A stretch of DNA of 64,000 bases from positions 115,090 through 179,089 of the forward strand of contig JABBZI010000005.1 of the NCBI GenBank assembly GCA_012955965.1, written 5' to 3'. Below the pieces are notes generated by a model. It saw nothing but the letters and a program-made list of their open reading frames with translations. It had not been told where the DNA came from and did not search any database. Below, piece by piece: positions 33,015 to 41,326 of the stretch. The translations under genes and the position numbers were made by a program. The DNA comes from Clostridioides difficile. GTDB taxonomy: Bacteria; Bacillota; Clostridia; Peptostreptococcales; Peptostreptococcaceae. Within the stretch, counting starts at the first letter, position 1. Every line of letters starts with the position of its first letter.

Positions 33015-33692
33015 TTATAGTGTCAAAGAACGAAGCTTATCTTTATCCAATACTTTTATCCCACCACGAGATAAAGATACAATACCTTCCCTGGCAAAGT
33101 ATTTTAACATTCTAGATACAACTTCTCTAGCACTACCCATATACCTAGCAATTTGCTCATGAGTCATATTTATAGTAGTGTTGTTATCCTTAGCTATTTC
33201 ATCAATTAAAAAAGATGCCAAACGTTTATCAAAACTCATAAAGAGAATTTGTTGCATTGCCCACATAACATCAGAAAAACGTTCAGTAGCTAATTTATAT
33301 GAAAATAATTCTGCATGGATATTTTCATTAGATAATTTTGAAAAAACAGAAGAACTAATCTGTATAATATCACAATCTGTTTCAGCATTTACATATACAT
33401 CAAAAGTTATTGTTTTCAGAATACATGAAGCCGACAATATACATACATCACCATTATCAAGACGGAAGAGTGTAACCTCACGACCCTCATCTGAAAGTAT
33501 GTAAGTACGTATTGTTCCAGATTTTATGATTAAAACACCAATGCAGTCACTATCACCACAATGTATGGGATTTCCTTTTTTATAATGGGAGATGTCTGCT
33601 GAGGTAATTAGTAGCTCTTTTTGTGAGTCAGTGAGTTTATCCCAAAAAGGCAAACTGTGTGTAAGTATATCAATATCATTTTGTGAAATCAT
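33015..33692 (-). CDS. Crp/Fnr family transcriptional regulator
   Basis: A 225-aa regulator with a sensor barrel (PIHCGDSDCIGVLIIKSGTIRTYIL, LDNGDVCILSASCIL), a long dimer helix (ERFSDVMWAMQQILFMSFDKRLASFL) and a C-terminal winged helix with MTHEQIARYMGSAREVVSRMLKYFAREGI, the classical Fnr/Crp recognition pattern. Cysteines at CGDSDC and CIL could be redox- or cluster-sensitive but are not the Fnr N-terminal motif. It faces the GTPase/ABC operon and may regulate it. AAGGAG precedes the ATG. Confidence 0.87.
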   Translation of the reverse strand: MISQNDIDILTHSLPFWDKLTDSQKELLITSADISHYKKGNPIHCGDSDCIGVLIIKSGTIRTYILSDEGREVTLFRLDNGDVCILSASCILKTITFDVYVNAETDCDIIQISSSVFSKLSNENIHAELFSYKLATERFSDVMWAMQQILFMSFDKRLASFLIDEIAKDNNTTINMTHEQIARYMGSAREVVSRMLKYFAREGIVSLSRGGIKVLDKDKLRSLTL

Positions 33693-34021
33693 GTAAGGAC
33701 TCCTTTCTTAAAATCTTATAATCCCATGATACAAGTGAATTAATAAAATAACAAGTGGTTTATTAGTAGAGTTATTTAAGTGGATATTAATAGTATGCTT
33801 TGTGTAGAAAAAATATGATAATATCTATATTCTTGCCTATTAATGAGTAAATTATATAAATAGGTTAGTGGCTTATATAATAATGTAATTATAGGCTACA
33901 GTTATTATATGAAGAAGAAATATATTAATTTAGGTATATCTAGTAAGCAGAAAGAATTATTTGATAGTGTATTTACCATATAATTCTTTGAGCTTACGAA
34001 AGATATACAACAGTTTTACTT

Positions 34022-34232
34022 ATCGAATAAAAGTATATATGAAGAAAACTAAAAAATAGATATTTGATAAAAGTACACATAAAGAAAACTGTAAAATAGA
34101 TGTTGAATAAAAGTATATATATGAAGAAAACTATAAAATAGATGTTAAATAAAAGTATATATGAAGAATCTACACAATAGATATTTAATGGAAGTGTATA
34201 TATGAAGAATCTATACAATAGATATTAAAAGT
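34022..34232. repeat. Tandem array of about five ~41-bp units
   Basis: The unit ATAAAAGTATATATGAAGAA with ACTATAAAATAGATGTT recurs at about 34026, 34066, 34107, 34149 and 34188 with small changes (ACACAT, ATCTACACAAT). It lies between the Crp/Fnr gene and the 3' end of the MATE gene. The 74-codon minus-strand frame through it is repeat translation and is not called. The adjacent 33693-34021 segment holds no gene or clear signal. Confidence 0.78.
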
Positions 34233-34273
34233 AGATTTAATAGCTAATATATACTTTAAAATTTATTTATAGT

Positions 34274-35647
34274 TTAAAAGATAGAGTTTGTTTTTAAAAA
34301 TTTAAGCTCTTTATGTAGCTTTATTGCCATAAAACCTGCAATTATTGCAGCCACCAAATCAGCTATTGGTTGTGCATATAAAATACCATTTAATCCATAA
34401 AATACAGGAAGAATCAAAATTATAGGAATAAAACATACACCTTGTCTACACATACCTAAAAATCCACCTTCTTTTGCTTTTCCTAGTGCAAGGAATAATG
34501 TAGAATACACTGTATAAAAACCAAATAACATAAATGAAAGTCCATTTGCCCTAAGTGACTTACTTCCACATTCAATCAATAGCATATCACCACTTGTAAA
34601 CTGTGAGATTATAGCTTTTGGGAAGACTACCATTACAAGACCAAGTAATACACAAAATATTGTAGTCCACAGTATAGATGTTTTTATTGCGCTATGTAAT
34701 CTATCATAGTTTTTTGAACCAAAATTATATCCAGCAATTGGTTGGAAGCCTTTTATAAAGCCAAATACTATAAGACTACCTAAAGACATTATTCGTGTCA
34801 CTGCACCCATACCAGCTATAGCAAAATCACCATATTTCGCAGCCTCCATATTAGTCAATGTGATAGCAAGACTAGTTAATAATTGAAATATCAAGGTAGG
34901 CACACCAATCTTTAAGATTTCTGACATGACATCTTTTGAAAAACAACATTCATTAATTCTAAAATTAAACATACTTTTCTTGCTTAAAATATATCGTATG
35001 TAAACAAGTGTTGAAATCATCTGTGAGATAGCTGTTGCAATAGCAGCACCTTTTACACCCATACCAAAAGTATAAATGAATATCGGGTCTAAAATCATAT
35101 TAAGCAATGCACCTGATAACATTGCACACATACTTGTCTTAGCAGCGCCTTCACTTGTGACAATATTAGTCATAGTGACGTTGAATATATTAAAAATAGA
35201 GGATACTACATAAATACTTGCATAAGACACTGCATAAGGCATGATACTTTTTGTAGCTCCTAATAATTTTAAAACAGGATTTAGAAAAATCATAATAAGA
35301 ATAATGACTAATGCACCTACTAGAATACTACTGTAAATAGATGTACTAGCTACTTTACTTGCCTTTTCATTATAACCATGACCTAAAAGTCTTGCGATGT
35401 ATGAAGCAGCTCCATTACCAAATAATAACCCTAATCCCACGACAAGCTGACCTAATGGAAATGCAACAGATATAGCGCCCATTTGACTGGTTCCAAGTCC
35501 ACCTACAAAGTATCCATCTACTAAATTGTACAATGCAGTTATCATCATACCTATCATAGTAGGCAATCCCATAGCTAATAATGCTTTTGGTATTGGGGCA
35601 GACCCCAATAATTCAATTTTTTTGTTACTTTCTTTCATGTTAAACAC
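34274..35647 (-). CDS. MATE family multidrug efflux transporter (MepA-like)
   Basis: A 457-aa twelve-helix sodium- or proton-coupled exporter of cationic drugs. The MepA-type opening IPKALLAMGLPTMIGMMITALYN, GYFVGGLGTSQMGA and the mid-protein QPIAGYNFGSKNYDRL and ALGKAKEGGFLGMCRQG blocks are present. It is closely related to the pump at 46429-47778. AAAGGGGTG precedes the ATG. The divergent PadR gene shares its control region, in which three ACTATAAATTATAGT-like sites overlap both promoters, so PadR repression is expected. Confidence 0.9.
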   Translation of the reverse strand: MFNMKESNKKIELLGSAPIPKALLAMGLPTMIGMMITALYNLVDGYFVGGLGTSQMGAISVAFPLGQLVVGLGLLFGNGAASYIARLLGHGYNEKASKVASTSIYSSILVGALVIILIMIFLNPVLKLLGATKSIMPYAVSYASIYVVSSIFNIFNVTMTNIVTSEGAAKTSMCAMLSGALLNMILDPIFIYTFGMGVKGAAIATAISQMISTLVYIRYILSKKSMFNFRINECCFSKDVMSEILKIGVPTLIFQLLTSLAITLTNMEAAKYGDFAIAGMGAVTRIMSLGSLIVFGFIKGFQPIAGYNFGSKNYDRLHSAIKTSILWTTIFCVLLGLVMVVFPKAIISQFTSGDMLLIECGSKSLRANGLSFMLFGFYTVYSTLFLALGKAKEGGFLGMCRQGVCFIPIILILPVFYGLNGILYAQPIADLVAAIIAGFMAIKLHKELKFLKTNSIF

Positions 35648-35657
35648 CCCTTTTCTA

Positions 35658-35736
35658 TTGACATCAACTATAAAATATAATACTATAAATTATAGTAAGT
35701 ATGAAAAATAGTACTATAAATTATAGTGTTTGTCAA
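35658..35736. promoter_or_regulatory. Overlapping face-to-face promoters with PadR-type operators
   Basis: Plus promoter: TTGACA 35658-35663, 17-bp spacer, TACTAT 35681-35686. Minus promoter: TTGACA 35731-35736, 17-bp spacer, TACTAT 35708-35713. TACTATAAATTATAGTA (35681-35697) and ACTATAAATTATAGT (35713-35727) are palindromes covering the -10 regions, 31 bp apart; a weaker copy is at 35667-35681. Start points fall near 35693 and 35701, so the two transcripts overlap slightly. Confidence 0.85.
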
Positions 35737-35763
35737 TAGAAAGAAAATGAGAGGAGAATTTTT

Positions 35764-36288
35764 ATGGCTACAATAGATTTAATTGTATTAGGTATAGTAA
35801 AGCAAGAGCCTCAGAGTGCTTATGATATTCAAAAAGCAGTAGAATATAGAAAAATATCACGTTGGGTTAAAATAAGTACCCCATCAATTTATAAAAAAGT
35901 AATTCAATTAGAAGAAAAGGGATATATTGAAAGTACATCTGTAAAGAAGGGGAAAATGCCAGAGAAAGCAGTTTATTCATTAACTGAATTGGGAGAAGAA
36001 CATTTTTTAGATTTAATGTTTGATACAGCTTCTAAGCCAATAAACATTTTTTTAGATTTTAATGCTGTCATAGTAAATTTAAATAGCCTTACACCAGAAA
36101 AACAGAGATTATGTCTTAAAAACATTGAGGAAAATATACAAGAGCTAAAGAAAACTATTGAGGAAAATATAAGTATAAAGACACATGTACCAGATATAGC
36201 AAAAGCAGTGTTGGACCAACAGTTAGTACTAGCTCAGTCGCTAGAAACGTGGATAAATTCTCTAAAAGAGAATATAGCAGATAATTAG
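35764..36288 (+). CDS. PadR family transcriptional regulator
   Basis: A 174-aa winged-helix repressor: TIDLIVLGIVKQEPQSAYDI opening, recognition region ISTPSIYKKVIQLEEKGYI, wing KKGKMPEKAVYSLTELGEEH, and a C-terminal helical dimerisation domain (PEKQRLCLKNIEENIQELKK). It is divergent from a MATE pump and shares operators with it, the standard PadR/efflux arrangement. GAGGAG precedes the ATG. The inducer is unknown. Confidence 0.9.
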   Translation: MATIDLIVLGIVKQEPQSAYDIQKAVEYRKISRWVKISTPSIYKKVIQLEEKGYIESTSVKKGKMPEKAVYSLTELGEEHFLDLMFDTASKPINIFLDFNAVIVNLNSLTPEKQRLCLKNIEENIQELKKTIEENISIKTHVPDIAKAVLDQQLVLAQSLETWINSLKENIADN

Positions 36289-36400
36289 AGAAGCAGACTT
36301 AATTATTGGACAAAATTCATTTCCAAAGAAAACATGACAAATAATTAGAGAAGTAGACTTAATTTATTGAATAAAAGCCAACTAATAGAAGATAATGAGA
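36281..36400. repeat. Short direct repeat after PadR gene
   Basis: ATAATTAGAGAAGCAGACTT (about 36281) recurs as ATAATTAGAGAAGTAGACTT (about 36342), each followed by TTATTG and an AAAA-rich tail; period about 61 bp. The first copy includes the PadR stop codon. Confidence 0.65.
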
Positions 36401-36448
36401 TACTCTTTGTATAAAAATAGAGCAGGATTATTTGTATTTTATGAGGAA

Positions 36449-36495
36449 GATTTAGTAATATGATACATTGGTGTCATGCCATATGGTATAATATC
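36449..36495 (+). promoter_or_regulatory. Duplicated regulatory block (copy 1)
   Basis: TTTAGTAATATGATACATTG, then GTGTCAT and TATGGTATAATAT. The palindrome ATGATA-N6-TGTCAT (36460-36477) is followed by a TATAAT -10 (36487-36492). The same block, with ATGACA-N6-TGTCTT, precedes the AlkC-like gene at 37059-37107, implying a shared regulator. Confidence 0.7.
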
Positions 36496-36531
36496 CCTAT
36501 AAATTTGTATTATGAAAGGAAGGATTACAGT

Positions 36532-36948
36532 ATGGAATATATAACTAATCGAGTTCATGAACTATATTGGAAAGACGATGTGAATTGTGCTAGAACAATG
36601 CTTATTTGTTTAAGTGAGTTGTTTCATGTAGAAGTCTGTAAGCAAACAATTTGTGCAGCTATTGGATTGCATGGAGCAGGAGGATACAGAGCACAGTGTG
36701 GATTAGTAGAAGGAGGACTTCTTTTTATAGGTGTTTATTATGATTCTTTGGGAAAATCTGAAGATGAAATAGTATCAGCTTGTTATAACTATGCTTCTTC
36801 TTTTGAAAAAAAATTTGGTTCATTAAGTTGTTTTGACTTGAGACCAACAGGATTTACTGTAAAAGACCCTCCACATATGTGTGAAAAGTTGACTTGTGAA
36901 GCAGTAGAATTTGCATATCAATTTATTGAAAATGCAGTGAAGTTGTAG
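36532..36948 (+). CDS. C_GCAxxG_C_C family protein
   Basis: A 138-aa cytosolic, cysteine-rich protein of the C_GCAxxG_C_C family, often annotated as putative redox or metal-binding proteins. Spaced cysteines occur as DDVNCARTML, an internal GAGGYRAQCGLVEGG, then YYDSL, SLSCFDLRP and HMCEKLTC near the end. The frame is open 24 codons upstream, but GGAAGG lies at the right distance for the chosen ATG, giving MEYITNRVHELYW. It has the same operator as the AlkC-like gene. Confidence 0.82.
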   Translation: MEYITNRVHELYWKDDVNCARTMLICLSELFHVEVCKQTICAAIGLHGAGGYRAQCGLVEGGLLFIGVYYDSLGKSEDEIVSACYNYASSFEKKFGSLSCFDLRPTGFTVKDPPHMCEKLTCEAVEFAYQFIENAVKL

Positions 36949-36985
36949 TAATTTTAATTTGGTAATTTTATATTTAATATCACAC

Positions 36986-37019
36986 AAGCGGTTACTCTAA
37001 ACAATTGGCCGCTTTTTTT
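36986..37019 (+). terminator. Rho-independent terminator
   Basis: Stem AAGCGG / CCGCTT with a T-run of seven, after the C_GCAxxG_C_C gene. Confidence 0.8.
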
Positions 37020-37058
37020 ATATCATAAATTAGAATGAACTTTTATTTCAAGAGAAAT

Positions 37059-37107
37059 ATTTAGTAATATGACATACTGATGTCTTGTTTTGTGGTATAT
37101 GATTAAT
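37059..37107 (+). promoter_or_regulatory. Duplicated regulatory block (copy 2)
   Basis: ATTTAGTAATATGACATACT, then GATGTCTTG and TGGTATA. Palindrome ATGACA-N6-TGTCTT (37069-37086) and a TATGAT-like -10 at 37098-37103. It matches copy 1 at 36449-36495 closely. Confidence 0.7.
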
Positions 37108-37136
37108 AAATCAAAGATAGAAGGAGGAATAGCTAC

Positions 37137-38216
37137 ATGCCAGATTTACTAAAAAATAAGTTTAATCACGAGTCACTTCATGAGGTTGCATTGGCTATCC
37201 AATCGGTTTATAGCTCATTTCAAGTGGATGAGTTTATAAAATCGACAATAGATGAAACATGGGATAATTTAGAGTTAAAATCTAGATGTAGAAAAATAAG
37301 TATGAATTTGGGGAAGTATTTACCATCAAACTACAAGGATGCTATTTCCATTCTTGAAAAATCCGTCAGAAGATTTTCTTTTGCATTTTTCCTTCCAGAC
37401 TTTGTTGAGGTTTATGGACAGGACGATGTAGATTGGGATTTATCTATAAATGTGTTAGAAAGAAATACTGAATACTGGTCTTCGGAATTTGCTGTAAGAG
37501 TATTTATCCTCAAGGATGAAAAACGTATGATGGAACAGATGTATAAATGGTCTAAGGATGAAAATGAACATATTCGAAGACTCTCAAGCGAAGGTTGTCG
37601 TCCCCAATTGCCTTGGGCACAAACAATAACTAGCTTTAAAAAAGACCCTACTCCTATTCTGCCTATATTGGAACAACTCAAGACTGATACATCGCTATAT
37701 GTACGAAAGAGTGTTGCTAATAATCTAAATGATATATCCAAAACACATCCAGATTTAGTTATCAATCTTGCACAGGATTGGTATGGAAAAAATGAATACA
37801 CTAACTGGATTTTAAAACATGGTTGCAGAACCCTACTAAAAAAAGGTAACCGTGATGTATTAGCTCTTTTTGGATATGATGATACTACTTCAATAGATGT
37901 TCAGGATTTTGCATTAGAATCAACATCTATTTCTATTGGAGAAAATTTATTTTTTTCATTTACTGTTTTAGCAAAGAAAGCTACAAAAACAAGACTTGAA
38001 TATGGAATTGATTATGTGAAATCCAATGGAAAAAGGAATAGGAAGATATTTAAAATATCAGAAGTTTCATTAAAAGAAAATGAGAAGAAGTTGTATAAGA
38101 AAAAGCATTCATTTGCAGATGTAAGTGTAAGAAAACATTACCCAGGTATACATTCGATTACACTTATTGTTAATGGTGTAGAACAAAGTAAATTGGATTT
38201 TGAGCTAGGTGTATAA
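37137..38216 (+). CDS. AlkC-like DNA alkylation repair protein with C-terminal Ig-like domain
   Basis: A 359-aa protein. Residues ~1-250 are helical repeats of the HEAT-like glycosylase fold (AlkC/AlkD): VRRFSFAFFLPDFVEVYGQDD, EHIRRLSSEGCRPQLPWAQ, SLYVRKSVANNLNDISKTHPDLVI and WILKHGCRTLLKKGNRD are typical AlkC blocks. Residues ~255-359 form a beta-rich, Ig-like C-terminal domain (SISIGENLFFSFTV ... PGIHSITLIVNG), as in one subgroup of AlkC. It would remove alkylated bases by base excision. GGAGG precedes the ATG. Its operator matches that of the upstream C_GCAxxG_C_C gene. Confidence 0.82.
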   Translation: MPDLLKNKFNHESLHEVALAIQSVYSSFQVDEFIKSTIDETWDNLELKSRCRKISMNLGKYLPSNYKDAISILEKSVRRFSFAFFLPDFVEVYGQDDVDWDLSINVLERNTEYWSSEFAVRVFILKDEKRMMEQMYKWSKDENEHIRRLSSEGCRPQLPWAQTITSFKKDPTPILPILEQLKTDTSLYVRKSVANNLNDISKTHPDLVINLAQDWYGKNEYTNWILKHGCRTLLKKGNRDVLALFGYDDTTSIDVQDFALESTSISIGENLFFSFTVLAKKATKTRLEYGIDYVKSNGKRNRKIFKISEVSLKENEKKLYKKKHSFADVSVRKHYPGIHSITLIVNGVEQSKLDFELGV

Positions 38217-38360
38217 TTTTATTTGAGTAAGATATAGTGGTCATTACAGAAACTAAGCAGGAAATTACAAGTATATATTTAATAACTTGTAAAAAGAGAA
38301 TCTGAAAACTACTATGGTTTTTATATTAAAAAATTATATAAAGGAATTAGGTATAAGAGA

Positions 38361-39251
38361 ATGATTGAGAGTATACCAGCAAAACAAATTTTACAGAAAG
38401 TTAAATTTGAAAATACAAGATGGTTTGGAATTGATTATAATATGAATCTCTATCGTGGTTGTCCTCATGGGTGTATATACTGCGATAGTCGTAGCACAAT
38501 ATACAACATAGAAAATTTTGACCAAGTTAGATATAAGGAAAATGTGATAGAAATTTTAAGTAAGGAATTGCGTTCAAAAAGAAAAAAAGGGGTGGTAGGT
38601 ATTGGTGCCATGTCTGATACATATAATCCTTTTGAAAAGGAGCTTTGTATTACTAAACAAGCATTGAATCTAATTGCAGAAAATCACTTTGGAGTGTCTA
38701 TTGATACCAAAAGTAGTTTGGTAGTTAGAGACATACCGATTTTACAGAAAATCAAAACAAATAATTCTGCTATTGTAAAGCTAACTATAACCACTGCAAA
38801 TGATGAGTTATCAAAGAAAATAGAACCACATGTAAATCCAAGTTCTGTACGATTTGAGGCAGTAAAAGAACTTAATGATGCTGGAATTTTTTGTGGAATA
38901 TTATTGACCCCTATGTTACCATTTTTGACTGATAATAAAGATGAAATACGAGCAATTGTAGAAAAAGCACATAAGGCTAATGCAAAATTTATTTATTGTA
39001 TGTATGGAGTGACAATGCGTAGTGGTCAGAGAGAGTTTTTTTATAAACATTTAAAAAATATATCTCCTGAATTAGTACTTAAGTATCAAAAAATATATGG
39101 TTTAAACTATTTGTGTAGTATTCCTAATAAAGATTATTGTGAGAGGTTATTCAAAGAAGAATGTAGACGTTATGGTATTTTGACAGATATGAAAGATATT
39201 GTAAAAGCCTACAAGAAGTCGGAATCCTATACTCAAATAAAATTTTTCTAA
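38361..39251 (+). CDS. Radical SAM protein (spore photoproduct lyase-like family)
   Basis: A 296-aa radical SAM enzyme with the cluster motif YRGCPHGCIYCDSRS (CxxxCxxC, near residues 32-42), the IGAMSDTYNPFEKEL block and FCGILLTPMLPFLTD, as in the SPL/Rv2578c-like subfamily. It would be cytosolic and oxygen-sensitive. The substrate is unknown; these proteins are not proven lyases. The RBS is weak (TTAGGTA). It follows the AlkC-like gene on the same strand, a plausible DNA-repair neighbourhood, with 144 bp between. Confidence 0.87.
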   Translation: MIESIPAKQILQKVKFENTRWFGIDYNMNLYRGCPHGCIYCDSRSTIYNIENFDQVRYKENVIEILSKELRSKRKKGVVGIGAMSDTYNPFEKELCITKQALNLIAENHFGVSIDTKSSLVVRDIPILQKIKTNNSAIVKLTITTANDELSKKIEPHVNPSSVRFEAVKELNDAGIFCGILLTPMLPFLTDNKDEIRAIVEKAHKANAKFIYCMYGVTMRSGQREFFYKHLKNISPELVLKYQKIYGLNYLCSIPNKDYCERLFKEECRRYGILTDMKDIVKAYKKSESYTQIKFF

Positions 39252-39321
39252 GATGGGTTTAGGATATGATATTATAGAAGCATATTAAAATAAAGTCTAC
39301 ATAAAATGAGGTGAATAATTT

Positions 39322-39765
39322 ATGATAGAAATAAAAACTATAGAAACAAATAAAAAAAGTCAAATTGACCTTTTGTTGTTAGCTGACCCATATGAGGAAA
39401 TGATTGATAAATATCTTGAAAAAGGTACTATGTATGCGTTGTATGATAATGAAGAGGTTACTTGTATAGCGGTTGTAAATGAGGTTTCTAAAGAAGTATG
39501 TGAGCTAAAAAATATTGCTACATATGAGTGTTTTCAGAATAGGGGTTATGCCTCAAAGATGATAAATCATATTTTAGATGTGTATAGTAAAAAATATTCA
39601 TCAATAATTGTTGGTACAGCTGAAAGTGGAATACCATTTTATGAGAGATTTGGTTTTGTTTATTCACATAAAATCAAAAACTTTTTTGTAGATAATTATC
39701 CAGAGCCAATTTTTGAAGGGGAATTACAGTGTGTTGATATGCTGTATTTATCATACAACTTTTAG
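39322..39765 (+). CDS. GNAT family N-acetyltransferase
   Basis: A 147-aa single-domain acetyltransferase: strands around MYALYDNEEVTCIAVVNEV, LKNIATYECFQNRGYASKMINHIL with the acetyl-CoA loop (QNRGYA), and GIPFYERFGFVYSHK near the end, the typical F-Y-x-x-F/L-G-F motif. GAGGTGA precedes the ATG. The acceptor is unknown. It lies 70 bp after the radical SAM gene. Confidence 0.87.
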   Translation: MIEIKTIETNKKSQIDLLLLADPYEEMIDKYLEKGTMYALYDNEEVTCIAVVNEVSKEVCELKNIATYECFQNRGYASKMINHILDVYSKKYSSIIVGTAESGIPFYERFGFVYSHKIKNFFVDNYPEPIFEGELQCVDMLYLSYNF

Positions 39766-39993
39766 ACAGAATAGTATTTTTAAATAGAATAGTATTTTTA
39801 GATAGTTATAATATCTTTATGATGCAAGTGTATTGAATTTAATTTAGTTTAAATTAATATGTATAAGATTAGTGGCTATTTTGTATATTAGTTTTAATTA
39901 GATAGTAAAATGAAGTATTGTGATAGATATGAGTATTTATCATGGTACTTTTTTTTGTGGAGATTTAAGTTGTAAATAAGGCAAGTAAAATCC

Positions 39994-40018
39994 TTTAAAG
40001 GTCAAATTGACCTTTAAA
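39994..40018. promoter_or_regulatory. Perfect 12-1-12 palindrome
   Basis: TTTAAAGGTCAA-A-TTGACCTTTAAA. TTGACC (40007-40012) plus a TAAGAT 17 bp downstream could make a promoter, so this may be an operator. CTAAGATAAAACTAGAATAA and a near-copy follow at about 40029 and 40063 (34-bp period). The binding protein is unknown. Confidence 0.6.
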
Positions 40019-40100
40019 ATATGTCAATCTAAGATAAAACTAGAATAAAATTAACATAAAACTAAGATATAACTAGAATAAAAACATATTGAAATTAAAA

Positions 40101-40148
40101 AATGAATGAATATCATTCATTGACATGTAAAATCCCCTGTGCTATACT
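40101..40148 (+). promoter_or_regulatory. Promoter with TGAATGA-type operator
   Basis: AATGAATGA-ATA-TCATTCATT (40101-40121) is a perfect 9-3-9 palindrome running into the -35 TTGACA (40120-40125); 17-bp spacer; TATACT (40143-40148). Related palindromes occur at 40910, 43246, 44724 and 44789, the last three around the TetR gene and the CDF gene. Confidence 0.8.
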
Positions 40149-40174
40149 ATGAGCAAGAAGAAGGGAGATTGAAT

Positions 40175-40801
40175 ATGAAAGATATAAAATCAAAATCAAA
40201 ACAGGCATTTAATAATCAAGCAAATACTTATGACCAAGATATAAAAGGGCAACATGCGAGAAATCTTTATCCAGCATTACTTGAAGAACTTTCAAAAACT
40301 TCATATGACACTATTTTAGATTTAGGGTGTGGAACAGGAGCTGTATTACAAGCTATTTTAAATGAGGATTGCAAAAAGAAGGCATATGGAATTGATATTT
40401 CTGAAAATATGTTGGAAGTAGCAAGAGGCAAGTTAAAAGAAAGTGCTACTTTAGTTTTAGGAGATTCTGAGTGCCTTCCATTTGAAAATGATTTTTTTGA
40501 TGTCGTGTACTGTAATGATTCTTTTCATCATTATCCTAGACCAGATAGAGTGTTATCTGAACTAAGTAGAGTATTGAAGCCAAAAGGGTCTTTAATAATT
40601 TGTGATTGCTGGCAACCATTTTTGCTTAGAGATATAATGAATGTCTTTATGAAGTACAGTAAAGATGGAGATGTAAAAATGTACTCAGAGAAGGAGATAT
40701 CTGGATTGTTATCTGTAGATTTTAATGATATTGTGTGGAAGAATGTAAATCATACATCATATATTGTAACAGCTAAAAATAAAAGGCATAAATGTTATTG
40801 A
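40175..40801 (+). CDS. Class I SAM-dependent methyltransferase
   Basis: A 208-aa methyltransferase with the SAM motif TILDLGCGTGAVLQAIL (near residue 45-60), the acidic strand end AYGIDISENML, and motif IV-like FDVVYCNDSFHHYPRPDRVL. It belongs to the UbiE/type-11 group acting on small molecules. The frame is open twelve codons upstream, but that overlaps the promoter; GAAGGGAG fits the ATG giving MKDIKSKSKQ. The palindromic operator over its -35 suggests control by the local TetR regulator. Confidence 0.87.
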   Translation: MKDIKSKSKQAFNNQANTYDQDIKGQHARNLYPALLEELSKTSYDTILDLGCGTGAVLQAILNEDCKKKAYGIDISENMLEVARGKLKESATLVLGDSECLPFENDFFDVVYCNDSFHHYPRPDRVLSELSRVLKPKGSLIICDCWQPFLLRDIMNVFMKYSKDGDVKMYSEKEISGLLSVDFNDIVWKNVNHTSYIVTAKNKRHKCY

Positions 40802-40909
40802 GATAGAGGCATAGTAGAGATTGGAAAAATAGAAATAAAGATAGTTATATAGATGGAGTAGATATTAGAAAAATAATAAAATAAGTGAGGAATATTTTTT
40901 TGAATATTT

Positions 40910-40930
40910 AATGAATGATGTTCATTCACT
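40910..40930 (+). promoter_or_regulatory. TGAATGA-type operator before MATE relic
   Basis: AATGAATGA-TGT-TCATTCACT, one mismatch from the operator at 40101-40121. It precedes only a truncated MATE gene, suggesting the original target was an efflux pump. Confidence 0.75.
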
Positions 40931-40932
40931 AA

Positions 40933-41154
40933 ATAGGAGCTATTAATGGTATGGGCAAACCTGCAAGGAGTGTGATACTTATGATATTTTATTATATGAT
41001 TGTTAGGATGCCTTTAACATATATACTATCAAAATTAGGTTTTGGTTTAACTGGTATTTGGGTAGGAATTTTAGTCAGTTATATCGTGGCAAGCTTAGCA
41101 TCTTTAGCATCAGTAAAGAAGCCATTTTTATTTTTACAAAAACAAAGAATATAA
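40933..41154 (+). pseudogene. C-terminal relic of a MATE efflux transporter
   Basis: The frame reads IGAINGMGKPARSVILMIFY, then RMPLTYILSKLGFGLTGIWV followed by two helices, which corresponds to the last ~70 residues of a NorM/MATE protein (G-x-G-K motif then R-x-P-x-A/T-Y-x-LS). The upstream ~380 residues are gone and the frame is open back only to a TAA at 40930. The operator remains directly before it, so an internal deletion joined promoter and 3' end. Confidence 0.75.
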
Positions 41155-41326
41155 TGTATATGTAACAAGTAATTATATAAATTTAATTTTATTCAAGTAA
41201 TTATTGTAATTATACTTAATAAATTATGTATAATAAGAATATAATTTATTTAGCAATTGTTACATTGCATTAAATTTAAATAAGTTATATAATAATTTGT
41301 TTATTTTGAGTTTTGGAGGAATAATT

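Noticed and set aside
33994..34218. 74-codon minus-strand frame with repeated YILLFNIYF
   Set aside because: Pure translation of the 41-bp repeat, no RBS.
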